NCBI GenBank assembly: GCA_016708345.1 | Contig: JADJFX010000007.1 | Coordinates: forward strand, 149,975-213,974 | Reading direction: 5' to 3' | DNA from: Candidatus Rhodoferax bjergmarkensis | GTDB lineage: Bacteria > Pseudomonadota > Gammaproteobacteria > Burkholderiales > Burkholderiaceae_C | Length of the DNA stretch: 64,000 nucleotides | In this document: one piece after another, positions 53,941 through 62,589 of the stretch | How the letters are laid out: each line of letters opens with the position of its first letter | Position numbering within the stretch: position 1 is the stretch's first letter | Notes under the pieces: model-generated | What the model saw: only the letters and a program-made list of their open reading frames with translations | Told to the model about the DNA's origin: nothing | Database searches by the model: none | Program-made: the position numbers and the translations under genes

Positions 53941-54338
53941 GTTTGCACCTTCTTTGTTGTTTCAAGTTTCAAAAAAACATCCCGGCAGTCACGGGCAATG
54001 AATGCCACGCCACCAGCACCACGGATGCGCTCAAGGAATACGGCTTGCTCTGGTCGCAGCTTTCCCATTGGGCCTTTCACCTCCACAGCCAGCAGGCGGC
54101 CATCACGCAATTGCCCCAGCACGTCCGGGCATCCGATAAACCCGAATTTCACCCAGCGCGTGCCGATACGGGTAGCGCCTGAGTTCATCCGTTCGCACCA
54201 GACAACAGCAGGATGCGCCCTGAGTGCCTTTAGCACCTCAACCAAAGCCTCGGCCTCGGGTCGGTCGTTGGTGCGCTTGGTGGGGCTTGTGGCCATGCCA
54301 AACAGGTCAAAGGCTGGCAGTCGATTAACTTCATTCAT
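53937..54338 (-). CDS. VRR-NUC domain nuclease
   Basis: 133 aa with the VRR-NUC nuclease core: GFIGCPDVLGQLRDGRLLAV (catalytic Asp), EVKGPMGKLRPEQAVFLERI (Glu and Lys of the E-x-K) and GGVAFIARDCRDVF. Stand-alone VRR-NUC proteins occur in phages and may resolve branched DNA. Overlaps DUF5681 by ATGA. Confidence 0.85.
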   Translation of the reverse strand: MNEVNRLPAFDLFGMATSPTKRTNDRPEAEALVEVLKALRAHPAVVWCERMNSGATRIGTRWVKFGFIGCPDVLGQLRDGRLLAVEVKGPMGKLRPEQAVFLERIRGAGGVAFIARDCRDVFLKLETTKKVQT

Positions 54339-54453
54339 TGGACGGCCTCACTTCTTCCATGCAACTCGTGCGCGTTGCATTTTTCAGTTTCTCCGTCAAA
54401 TTGATTGATGCTATCGGTACTACCCAATAAATCGGATTTGTAGACTTACCCAT
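54331..54453 (-). CDS. very small ORF in element operon
   Basis: 40 codons starting MGKSTNPIYWVVPIASINLT, with AGGTGGG upstream of the ATG and overlaps at both ends with neighbouring genes. Coding status is uncertain; the tight fit argues for it. No family recognised. Confidence 0.4.
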   Translation of the reverse strand: MGKSTNPIYWVVPIASINLTEKLKNATRTSCMEEVRPSNE

Positions 54454-54718
54454 GTTGCCCACCTTTCAACCCCAACAGATACCGCGTTGCCGTGTTGGCG
54501 GCCTCACTGTTGCCATGCTTGTCTGGGTGACACAGTTGCACCAAGCGGCGCAGCATGGTCGGCTCAATCGGTGCAGGGGCTGGTGGGGCTGGTGCGGTCT
54601 TGCCCTTGCGCTCCAGATAGCAACTCACACACAGCAGCTTCCAAGGTTGGTCTTGAACGAACCAGCGGGTATTGCAGGTCGGGCAAAGTACCGTTGCACC
54701 AGTGAATGATTTATTCAT
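54446..54718 (-). CDS. zinc-ribbon protein with J-domain-like HPDKH motif
   Basis: 90 aa. CPTC ... CVSC (N-terminal half) looks like a zinc ribbon. A proline/alanine linker is followed by LVQLCHPDKHGNSEAANTAT, reminiscent of helix II-HPD of DnaJ J-domains. I recall similar small phage proteins. It may recruit host DnaK or be a plain DNA-binding ribbon. Confidence 0.6.
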   Translation of the reverse strand: MNKSFTGATVLCPTCNTRWFVQDQPWKLLCVSCYLERKGKTAPAPPAPAPIEPTMLRRLVQLCHPDKHGNSEAANTATRYLLGLKGGQHG

Positions 54719-54826
54719 TGCAATCACCGCCGAAAAAACACCGAACCTTCTCCCCTATATAGGGGGAGAGGAGGATTTCGGTTACGGAATTCACCGAAAA
54801 CGGCGAAAACGGAGAATTTCGGTTAT

Positions 54827-56824
54827 TCAGGCGGTCCATAACCACCCCTCATTCAAACCTAACACTCCACGGGAAACTAGCCCAGTAATTGCCTCTCTGG
54901 CGCGTGTAGCTCGGCGGTCGGTCGGGCAAGTCAGACTAGAGGCACCACGAACCACAGCGGCTTCAAGCTCAATGCAAGGGCGCAGCGGCGGGGCTCCAGA
55001 CTTGCCGGATATGCCATCCTTGAACATGCCACGAATCGCGCTGTAAACCAAGTTCTGATTTCCACCTTGGGGCACCTTCACCCGTTGCACATCGGCGGCG
55101 CTTGTGTCGACTCGTACCGTGCAGCTTGTTATCGGGTCGCCATGCTCATCAGTGCCCAGCGTTTCCACTTGCAAGCGAAACGGGTGCGCGTCACCATCGG
55201 CACCGTCTTTTGACTTCGCAACCTTCCATTCCCGGCGGTCGTCATCGCGTGAGACTTCCACAGCAGCATCCAGCGCAGCAAATAGCGAACTGTGCCCACG
55301 CAGTCCGGCGGCGGTGTTTTTCCCCGTATGGTGAACCAGCACCACCAGCCCACCGATAAGGCGCTGCAATCGCTTGGCACCCTCCAGAATTTCGCCCATG
55401 TCCTTTGAACTGTTTTCATCAGCAGTTGGTGCGGCTCGGTTCAACGTATCGAGAAACACCACAGAACCAGCAGGCACCACGGCGGCAAGGTCACTTATGT
55501 CCCGTGGGTCTGTCAGCTTGAACGGTTGCAGCAACATATTCAGGCCAGCGGGCAGCGTGCGGCCTTTGTGGGCTTCCCATGCTTGGGCGCGTAGCTTGAA
55601 CCCGGCTTCACCTTCCAGTGCGGCGTACACCACGGGCGCGGCTTCCACCCGGCAATCAAACCAGCGCAAACCCTCGGCAATAGCGGCGGCCATGTCCAAG
55701 GCCAAGAACGATTTACCACTGGAACTAGGCCCATACAGCCCGGCCAATCCGTCAGCAGGCAACACGCCACGCACGCGCCATTGAAGCGGCGGTAATGCGT
55801 GAAGGTCAGCACTGCCCAGCAGCTTGTAACGCGGTGCAGGCTTGGGCGGCTCTGTCGCGGCTTCCAATAACGCAGCCAGCACGTCGAAACCGTCACGCTG
55901 CATCAGGTCGTTCGCGTCGAAGTTGTTGGCCTCGCCCTCGGGCATGGCGGCAACGGCGGCACCAACATCGGCGGCAATCTTTGCGGCGTCATGCTCCTTG
56001 CCCACATCAGGCACCAGCACCAGCCGGGCAGCATCATCGTTCTGGCGCAGGGCTTGTGCCACCTTGCCCATGTTGCTAGCACCAAAGCAAACCACGGCAG
56101 CGGCCCCGGTCGCTTGCCACACTGCCCACGCCTGCCCGATACCCTCCACGATGTAAACCACGCCACCGGGCACCAGTTCGCCCACAGTGAACCAGCCTTG
56201 CACCGAATGCCCCCGCAGGTTCAATTTCCCAGGCTTGTCAGCAGCTTTCAGGTTTGCGGCAACATCGGGCGGCGGTATCAGTTGCAAGGTCGATAACGTG
56301 CCATCAGTGGCCATGCACGGCACCACCAACGCCTCGGCCATGCTTTCTCCCATGATGCGCAGCGGGTCACCAGCAGGCACCACTCGAAGAGCATCCAACG
56401 GAACCCCGGCGGCTCGCTTCGCTGCAATGTACGGGTGTTGATTTGTAGCAGGCTCGCAGCGGTCGTACACCTCACGGGCACCCATGCCTGGTGCAGGCTT
56501 GCGCGGCGGTTCTGTGGACTTTGTCGTGGGCCTTGTTGGCGCAGGACGTGGGCTTGCGGTGCCATCCTGCCAGCCGTGGTCACGGGCCATGCCAAACAAT
56601 GCACCAGCCCCAACACCACCGGGCGCGGTCTTGAAACTGCGAAAAGTAGCGCGGCAGGCTTGGGCGTTGTATGTGTCGGCTTGGGCGCTCCATTGGTCGA
56701 AGTCATCAAAGCCACCGCCAGCAGCATGAAAAGCCATTCCAGCCTTCACCCATTGGTCACGGGGCAGGTCGGAAGGTATCGAGTAAAGCGCATCACGTGC
56801 GCGGTCGGTGTCATTCGCTTGCAT
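54827..56824 (-). CDS. primase/RepA-like helicase (PriCT-2, Toprim, AAA)
   Basis: 665 aa from ATG 56824. N-terminal PriCT-2 domain (RARDALYSIPSDLPRDQWVK, DFDQWSAQAD), a middle Toprim-like region (VVYIVEGIGQAWAVW, LVLVPDVGKEHDA), and a C-terminal RecA-like helicase domain with Walker A GLYGPSSSGKSFLAL (about residue 365) and Walker B SVVFLDTLNRA. A single protein for priming and unwinding, as in P4-type satellites and small prophages. The largest gene of the block and strong evidence for self-replication. Confidence 0.85.
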   Translation of the reverse strand: MQANDTDRARDALYSIPSDLPRDQWVKAGMAFHAAGGGFDDFDQWSAQADTYNAQACRATFRSFKTAPGGVGAGALFGMARDHGWQDGTASPRPAPTRPTTKSTEPPRKPAPGMGAREVYDRCEPATNQHPYIAAKRAAGVPLDALRVVPAGDPLRIMGESMAEALVVPCMATDGTLSTLQLIPPPDVAANLKAADKPGKLNLRGHSVQGWFTVGELVPGGVVYIVEGIGQAWAVWQATGAAAVVCFGASNMGKVAQALRQNDDAARLVLVPDVGKEHDAAKIAADVGAAVAAMPEGEANNFDANDLMQRDGFDVLAALLEAATEPPKPAPRYKLLGSADLHALPPLQWRVRGVLPADGLAGLYGPSSSGKSFLALDMAAAIAEGLRWFDCRVEAAPVVYAALEGEAGFKLRAQAWEAHKGRTLPAGLNMLLQPFKLTDPRDISDLAAVVPAGSVVFLDTLNRAAPTADENSSKDMGEILEGAKRLQRLIGGLVVLVHHTGKNTAAGLRGHSSLFAALDAAVEVSRDDDRREWKVAKSKDGADGDAHPFRLQVETLGTDEHGDPITSCTVRVDTSAADVQRVKVPQGGNQNLVYSAIRGMFKDGISGKSGAPPLRPCIELEAAVVRGASSLTCPTDRRATRAREAITGLVSRGVLGLNEGWLWTA

Positions 56825-57128
56825 GGTCACCCCCATGGCGCATGGTGTACGCGGCCTGTTTCGCTTTTGTCGGCAGGGAATACAGGGCTATCTTGCGGCT
56901 CCAGCCGTTGCACTTCACACGGATAGAAACAGGCTCCCAGCCCAAGTAATCCAAGTCCTTCACGGCGGCGGAAAGTCGCCAGCCTTTGCCCTCGTTCAAC
57001 CAGTCGATTTGTGTCAGGTCACGCGCCAGCAGGTCATTCAATGCCTGTTCAGCGGCGCTTCCACGCGGCGGCATCAGTGGGCAGAATGCCGGGCCTTCAA
57101 ACATGGGGATTTGTTCGGGTGTGGTCAT
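56811..57128 (-). CDS. element hypothetical protein
   Basis: 105 aa from ATG 57128 (MTTPEQIPMFEGPAFCPLMP). Contains AAEQALNDLLARDLTQIDWL and GWRLSAAVKDLDYLGWEPV, which could form a winged helix. Overlaps the primase gene start by 14 bp and the preceding gene by one base. No family assigned. Confidence 0.6.
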   Translation of the reverse strand: MTTPEQIPMFEGPAFCPLMPPRGSAAEQALNDLLARDLTQIDWLNEGKGWRLSAAVKDLDYLGWEPVSIRVKCNGWSRKIALYSLPTKAKQAAYTMRHGGDHASE

Positions 57129-57610
57129 TACAGCGCCCCCCAGACAATCGCCACACACTGCACAGTCAGCACCATAAACATGATGCAGAATTCAGTGTTT
57201 GCGCTTGCGTAACGTGCGGTAGCAGCTATAAAATCAGTAGCGTAATTTGTGTGAGTCTTGGCGGGTGCAGCGTGTCCAGCGTTGCGCCCGTTGCCTTCTG
57301 CGGCATCCATTTGCGCAACACCCAGCAGGCGGCGAATATCAGCAGTCACCCAATGCAAACGGCCATTAATGCGGCGCGGGCGAAGCGGCCCCGATTCTTT
57401 GCAGGCGTAGATTCTGAGCGTTTGCTGTGCCAAGTGCAGATAGTAGGCAGCAGCGGCAGTGTCCACGGTGGGGCGGGTTTCCAGTTCAAGCGGTGTGAAC
57501 TGTTGTTCGGATTGTGTTTGCACTTTGAGGCCTTTCTGCGAGTTTTTCGCTGTTGAAGGCCTCATGTTTCCTAGGTTTTTTGCTCCTGAAAAGGTAGCGC
57601 GGTTTATCAC
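57128..57610 (-). CDS. AlpA/excisionase-type HTH regulator
   Basis: 160 aa (start possibly ATG 57565, MRPSTAKNSQKG). Middle part is a MerR/AlpA-like HTH: VDTAAAAYYLHLAQQTLRIY, GPLRPRRINGRLHWVTADIR. Such proteins activate integrase or primase operons in satellites. The C-terminal extension includes a dispersed-repeat copy (57200-57241) and a hydrophobic end (FMVLTVQCVAIVWGAL). Confidence 0.7.
   Translation of the reverse strand: MINRATFSGAKNLGNMRPSTAKNSQKGLKVQTQSEQQFTPLELETRPTVDTAAAAYYLHLAQQTLRIYACKESGPLRPRRINGRLHWVTADIRRLLGVAQMDAAEGNGRNAGHAAPAKTHTNYATDFIAATARYASANTEFCIMFMVLTVQCVAIVWGAL
57200..57241 (-). repeat. dispersed repeat copy 15, inside the AlpA-like gene
   Basis: Minus strand: GCTACTGATTTTATAGCTGC, TACCGCACGTTACGCAAGCG, CA. 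It matches the chromosomal family, so the repeat reached the element or the element gained it after integration. In frame (DFIAATARYASA). Confidence 0.65.
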
Positions 57611-57613
57611 GGC

Positions 57614-58108
57614 TTATCGCGGCTTTGCGAGTTCTATCGCGGCTTTTTTAGCCCTTCTCAGGCGGTCGCTCAGTGCATTTTTTGACATGAATTGCGGGTC
57701 ATCAAAAGCATCAATCCACTGCAAGCCATCCCCGGTTTTCCCTATAAATGGTTTCAACTTTTGTTCGGCCATGTCGCATAGCTTGGGCCAAATCACGGCA
57801 GCATTGAACGGGTCGCTTTCGCCACGCTGTGCTTTTTCAATCAGCGGTGCCAGCAGGTCAGGGCGTTGGTTTTTGGGTATCGCAGGCGCATCACTGGCAG
57901 CCACCACGGGCGCAGGCGCAGCGGGTGTTTGTGCTGGCGCGGCTTGTTCAATCGCTTTCGGGAATGACTCGGGCAATACCCAACCCACACTTCGCGCCCA
58001 AGCCTCAAAAGTGTGCAGTTTCACCTTGTGGGCATCGCGACTGAAAACAATAGGCCCATGCTCAAGGGGCAGCTTGCCAGCGTCAACATGGGATAGTGCA
58101 ATTTTCAA
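57614..58108 (-). CDS. element hypothetical protein
   Basis: 164 aa; alanine/proline-rich centre between a helical start (SRDAHKVKLHTFEAWARSVG) and a charged C-terminus (KNALSDRLRRAKKAAIELA). The open frame may begin earlier, but the IS-like element lies close upstream. First gene seen of the minus-strand block. No family recognised. Confidence 0.55.
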   Translation of the reverse strand: MKIALSHVDAGKLPLEHGPIVFSRDAHKVKLHTFEAWARSVGWVLPESFPKAIEQAAPAQTPAAPAPVVAASDAPAIPKNQRPDLLAPLIEKAQRGESDPFNAAVIWPKLCDMAEQKLKPFIGKTGDGLQWIDAFDDPQFMSKNALSDRLRRAKKAAIELAKPR

Positions 58109-58204
58109 TCGACGTTCAAAGTCCGTTCCCGGCGCGTTGTACTTTTCAGGCCTAAAAGAACGCTTTAACTCTGGCGGGTTAGGCCTGCCAAGTACCCAAA
58201 TAAA

Positions 58205-60591
58205 TTACTGAACAAAATGTCCCGCTGAACCTATGCTGGCGGTATGCACCAGCAAAACCAGATCAAACGCACCTTGGCACTGCCGGACTCAATCGAAGTC
58301 GTGCGCGCCCTGCTCAACGCAGAAGCTTACAAAAATCGTGCCTCGGTTTCCAAGGCCGTGTGTCAGCACTTCAACTTCTCTGACGCACGCGGTCGCCCAC
58401 AAATCGGTGGTTGCGTCAAGGCACTGCGCGAATTGGAGCGCGTAGGTCATTTTGTCCTTCCAGCGCCATCCAAAGCGAAGACTCTTAAAAGCCGCGCCGC
58501 CCGGACTGTGCTGTGCCCAATCCAGTGGAGGTACCTGCACAAGCAGGCGATGTGCGAGGGCTTGCGCTGGTCAAGGTTGACAGTGTTGATCTGATGCGCA
58601 TCTGGAACGAGATGATGCTGCGCGAGCACCCGCAAGGTGCTGGCCCACTGGTGGGCTGCCAACTGCGCTACCTCATCAATTCCGATCACGGTTGGCTGGG
58701 TGGTTTTCTTTCAGCGCAGCAGCCCTCAATCTTCGCGACAGAGACCAATGGATGGGCTGGGACACGGATCAACACCGTGCGCACCTGCACCGCGTGCTTG
58801 GCATGAGTCGCTTTCTGCTGCGCACCAGCGTGCATTGCCACAACCTAGCCTCCCTGTGCTCTGGGCATGGTATTGCGACAGGTGGGGCCGGACTTTGAGG
58901 CCCAAGTACGGCTATCGACCCTGGCTGGTGGAGAGTTTTGTCGATACCGAACACTTTCTTGGCACTTGCTACAAGGCGACTAACTGGATCGACATTGGGC
59001 AAACCCAGGGACGTGGGCGTCAGGACCGCGAAAACAAAGCAGCCAAGTCTGTCAAAACCATCTACGTCTATGCGATTGAGCCCCAGTGGCGCGCCAGGAT
59101 GGGGGTGGCTGAACCGGTGGGATTGGTGCCATTGGAAATCGGCCAAGGGCTCGATGCAGATCAATGGGCCGCACAAGAGTTTGGCGGTGCAAATCTGGGA
59201 GACAGCCGTCTGGCTGAACGCCTCGTATCAAGCGCCCAAGCCCTTGGAGCCATGCCAGGGCGCACCTTGAGCGGTGCCCGCCAAGGCGACTGGCCAGCCG
59301 TCAAGGGCTACTACCGCATGATCGACAAGCCCGATGATGCGGCCCTGACTGCCCAGGCCATTTTGGCACCACACCGAGAGCGCACCGTGCAGCGCATGAT
59401 GGGCCAAAGCACTGTGCTGTGCATCCAGGACGGCACTGACCTGAACTACAACCAGCTCGATCAGTGCATCGGTCTGGGCGTGCTGAGCAAAAACCAAACC
59501 GGTGCCAAAACCCGCGGGCTGCACCTGCATTCAACCTTTGTGGTCAGTACCGAAGGCTTGCCGCTGGGGCTGCTGCAGGCGCAATTCTCGGCCCCTGAAC
59601 CCAAGTCAGAAACCGACACTCGTCCACAGCCCAGCATTCCCATTGAAGAGAAGAAGACCTTCGCCTGGATTGAGGGCTTGCGCACGTGTGTTGAGCTCGA
59701 TAAGCAGCTGCCCGGCACCCGCCAGATTTGCGTGATGGACCGCGAAGCTGACTCTTTGAACTCTTTGATGAGCAGCGTAAAACGGGTAAGGTTGATTTGC
59801 TGGTGCGCTCCAAGCATGACCGCGTCATTGATGATAAGGCTGGGCATCTCTTTGAATCGGTCAGGGACAGCCCGATTTGTGGCGAGATGGTGATTCAGGT
59901 GCAACGGCAAAGTTCACGCACCAAGAAGAGTAAACAGCAGGCCAAACCCGGGCATGTGCAACGCAGCGCCACGGTGGCGGTGCGCTACAAGGAAATTGAA
60001 CTGCGCCCAGGGGTGTATCAAAAAAACAAAGCGCCGATCAAGCTCACCGTAGTGCATGTTCAGGAGACGATCCAGCCCAAAGATGATGAACCGGTGGAGT
60101 GGTTTTTGCTGACGACCTGCGATGTATCAAGCCCTGAGCAGGCGCAGCAGATTTTGCGCTGGTACTGTCTGCGCTGGCGCATTGAAGATTGGCATCGGGT
60201 GCTCAAGAGTGGTTGCAATATTGAAAAACTCCAACACAAAACCGCCGAGAGACTCAAACGCACGATTGCCATCAATTTGGTGATCGCCCGGCGCATCATG
60301 CTGCTCACGCTGTTGGGCCGGGAGTGCCCGCAACTGGCCGCCGAGGTTTTGTTCTCGGACTTGGAAATCCAAGTGCTCATAGCAAGCTCAAAAAAAACTG
60401 AACCAACCCCTCCTGCTGGGGCAAGCCGTACGTAGGGTCGCTCAACTCGGGGGCTACCTTGGCCGCACTAAAGACCGTCCACCAGGTCATCAACTGATGT
60501 GGCAGGGCTACACCTGTTTGCAAATGATGTGCGCCGGATTCGCGTTGGCGCTGCAAAGTCAAGATGGAAATAGTTATGGGTAAAGGGCAGC
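58205..60591 (+). mobile_element. IS4/Tn5-type element with DruA-like N-terminal domain
   Basis: A region of about 2.4 kb carrying one transposase reading frame broken by several frameshifts (58244-60583). The right limit is set by the start of the inverted repeat at 60592. The left limit is approximate, before the first ATG. I could not find matching terminal inverted repeats by eye, so an end may be missing. Confidence 0.65.
58244..60583 (+). pseudogene. DUF4338 (DruA-like) / IS4-type transposase fusion, frameshifted
   Basis: Parts in order: MHQQNQIKRTLALPDSIEVV and a winged-helix-like start (58244-58594); VGCQLRYLINSDHGWLGGFL (near 58650), RDQWMGWDTDQH and SRFLLRTSVHCHNLAS (58692-58880); ESFVDTEHFLGTCYKATNWI and DIGQTQGRGRQDR (58920-59030), which make the DUF4338/DruA profile. 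Then the Tn5-like DNA-binding domain DQWAAQEFGGANLGDSRLAE, catalytic Asp in CIQDGTDLNY and DREADS, and the YREK-like WRIEDWHRVLKSGC Glu region (60170-60210). Four or more frame changes, several at homopolymers such as A8 near 60395. Confidence 0.8.
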
Positions 60592-60843
60592 GCTAGGCTG
60601 CTTTTAGAGCGTGCCATTGCACCTTTGAAGGCCATGGAGCCAACCCAGCCGATAACGCTGCCTGATGGCACCCTGACCGACCAAGGCCGGGCCGTGCTGG
60701 CTGCCGTGGCTGTTGGAGAACTTGCACCGGGGCAGGGTAGCCAACTGATTGCCGCCATAGGTCAACTGGCACGGGTGACCGAAATTGACGAACTCGCTGC
60801 CCGCATCACTTCATTGGAGGCAAAACACAATGCACAGCCTTGA
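60592..60843 (+). pseudogene. DUF5681 gene fragment (5' truncated copy)
   Basis: Continues in frame from the codons for LLLERAIAPLKAMEPTQ to the stop at 60843, copying 53512-53763. The DUF5681 signature itself is missing. The truncation point is the junction with the IS-like element. Confidence 0.85.
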
Positions 60844-61026
60844 CGCGCGTCTGAAGGTTCTTGAAGCAGCAACCAAGCCCGAAGAGGCTGCAAGTGCACA
60901 CCGCATGTTTGACTGGTGCCAAAGCAGGGGGCGGAAGTGCCGCCCGTTGGCGACCTGACGGTGACCGAATGGCTGGAAAACGTACCGAGAGCCGTGTTGC
61001 GGACCATATTGGAAAGCCAACGATAG
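60830..61026 (+). pseudogene. copy of the 53304-53525 small gene
   Basis: Begins MHSLDARLKVLEAATKPEEA as in the left copy, then shifts frame near 60930 where bases around GGGGGC differ. The end differs as well, with TAG at 61024-61026. Confidence 0.75.
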
Positions 61027-61037
61027 GGAGAAACAAA

Positions 61038-61281
61038 ATGCAAAACCGAAAAGAGAATCACAGCACTGGAGGCGGCGAACCCAACCTATAACGCCCTGAC
61101 CATCATTCGCCGCGTTGTGGCACCCGGACAACTTGACGCCGAACTGACCCGCCTGCGTGATGGCGACGGCAACCACTGGATGCGCCAGACTGGTGAGACA
61201 GAGCAGGCACTGATTGACCGGGCATCCTTTGAGGTAAGGCGTAATCCGTGGGGCGTTGCCAGTCTGCATGGCACAACATAG
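61038..61281 (+). pseudogene. copy of the 53072-53317 small gene
   Basis: Starts ATGCAAAACC but lacks two T after this point, shifting the frame at codon 4; the rest (YNALTIIRRVVAPG and on) stays readable in the other frame to the stop at 61281. Confidence 0.75.
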
Positions 61282-61447
61282 AAGTTAAGACCCGACCAGC
61301 CGAACCCGCCGCGTGCAGGTTTTCTTTCGTCTGGCGCTGATGGCTACACGGTACAAAACCATGTACCGCAGTCTGTAAATAGTCTGTAAGTCCACAAAAC
61401 AGAAAGGGTTCACTACTAACTTAGTAGCAAGGAACCCTTGTATCTAT

Positions 61448-61521
61448 TGGTGCCGGAGATGAATCGAACACCCGACCTTCTCATTACGAATGAGCTGCTC
61501 TACCGACTGAGCTACACCGGC
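61448..61521 (-). pseudogene. tRNA-Thr copy lacking two bases
   Basis: Reverse complement of the tRNA at 52829-52904, but two bases (one AG) are missing where the T-stem meets the acceptor stem, giving 74 nt. The anticodon CGT is kept. As written it would not fold fully; a sequence error would explain it. Confidence 0.85.
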
Positions 61522-61533
61522 ACAAGCGCGAAA

Positions 61534-62539
61534 TTATATCGTGCCGTGGTATGAGGTCACACGATCGACTTCGTTTTTGGAGCCCAGCATCACGCTCACG
61601 CGCTGGTGCAGTTTGTCAGGCTGGATGTCCAAAATCCGTTGCTTGCCATTGGTGGCGGCACCACCGGCTTGCTCTACCAACCAAGCCATCGGGTTGGCCT
61701 CGTACATCAGGCGCAGCTTGCCGGCCTTTCGGGGTCACGTTTGTCCCACGGGTACAGGAAAATGCCGCCGCGGGTGAGTATGCGGTGAACATCGGCCACC
61801 ATGCTGGCGACCCAGCGCATGTTGAAGTCTTTGCCCCTGGGGCCTTCTTTTGCCTTGCAGGCATTCATTGATGTAGCGCCTGACCGGTTCGTCCCAGTGT
61901 CGCATGTTGCTCATGTTGATGGAGAATTCTTTGGTGTCTGCAGGGATGCGCAAGTTCTCTTCGGTCAGCATGAAAGAACCCTGCTCCCGGTCGAGCGTGA
62001 ACATGGCCACGCCATCTCCAACAGTCAGCACCAGCGTGGTTTGTGGCCCATAAACGCAGTAACCCGCCGCGACCCACTTGCAGCCAGATTGCAGGAAGTC
62101 TTGCTCTGACACGCCTGCGCCTTCGGGTTTTGAGCAACACACTGAAGATGGTGCCGATGCTGACGTTGACGTCAATGTTTGCTGGAGCCGTCGAGCGGAT
62201 CGAACAGCAGCAGGTATTCGCCCTGGGGTAGCGATTCGGGACAACATAAATACCCTCCATCTCTTCGCTGGCCATTGCCGCAAGATGGCCTCCCCATTCA
62301 TTGGCTTCGATCAAGACTTCGTTGGCAATGATGTCCAGCTTTCTGCATTTCGCCCCCCGGACATTTTCGCTGTCGGCGCTGCCCATGACTTCGCCCAAAG
62401 AGCCTTTGTTGACGGCTCGCTGATTCGCTTGCAAGCACGTGCCACCACCTCCGGAGCAGGCGCAATTCCGGCGGAATATGTCCATCCCGGCGCTGTTGCT
62501 CTACCAGGTAACGGGTCAGAAAATTTTTTGGTATTCATG
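61534..62539 (-). pseudogene. fbp copy, multiply frameshifted
   Basis: 1006 bp against 1008 in the intact gene, with several compensating and non-compensating indels; readable pieces such as LTRYL, SEEMEGIYVVPNRYP and NMSNMRHWDEPV lie in different frames. Not functional as written. Confidence 0.9.
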
Positions 62540-62589
62540 GTTGATCTATTTTCGATGGATAAACAGGTGAACATGGACAGGAACATATT

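Noticed and set aside
1025..57241. Dispersed repeats as a CRISPR array or as tandem repeats
   Set aside because: Copies are kilobases apart, differ in orientation and have no regular spacers or cas genes.
53072..58108. A complete prophage
   Set aside because: No capsid, portal, tail, lysis or integrase genes are seen; only replication and small accessory genes.
58205..60591. A Druantia defence system
   Set aside because: Only the DruA-like domain is present. There are no druB-druE genes or large helicase, and the domain is followed by a transposase, so a mobile element explains it better.
52829..61521. Two tRNA-Thr copies as attL/attR of an integrated element
   Set aside because: The copies are in inverted, not direct, orientation and the duplication extends through fbp and pepN, so they are not attachment sites.
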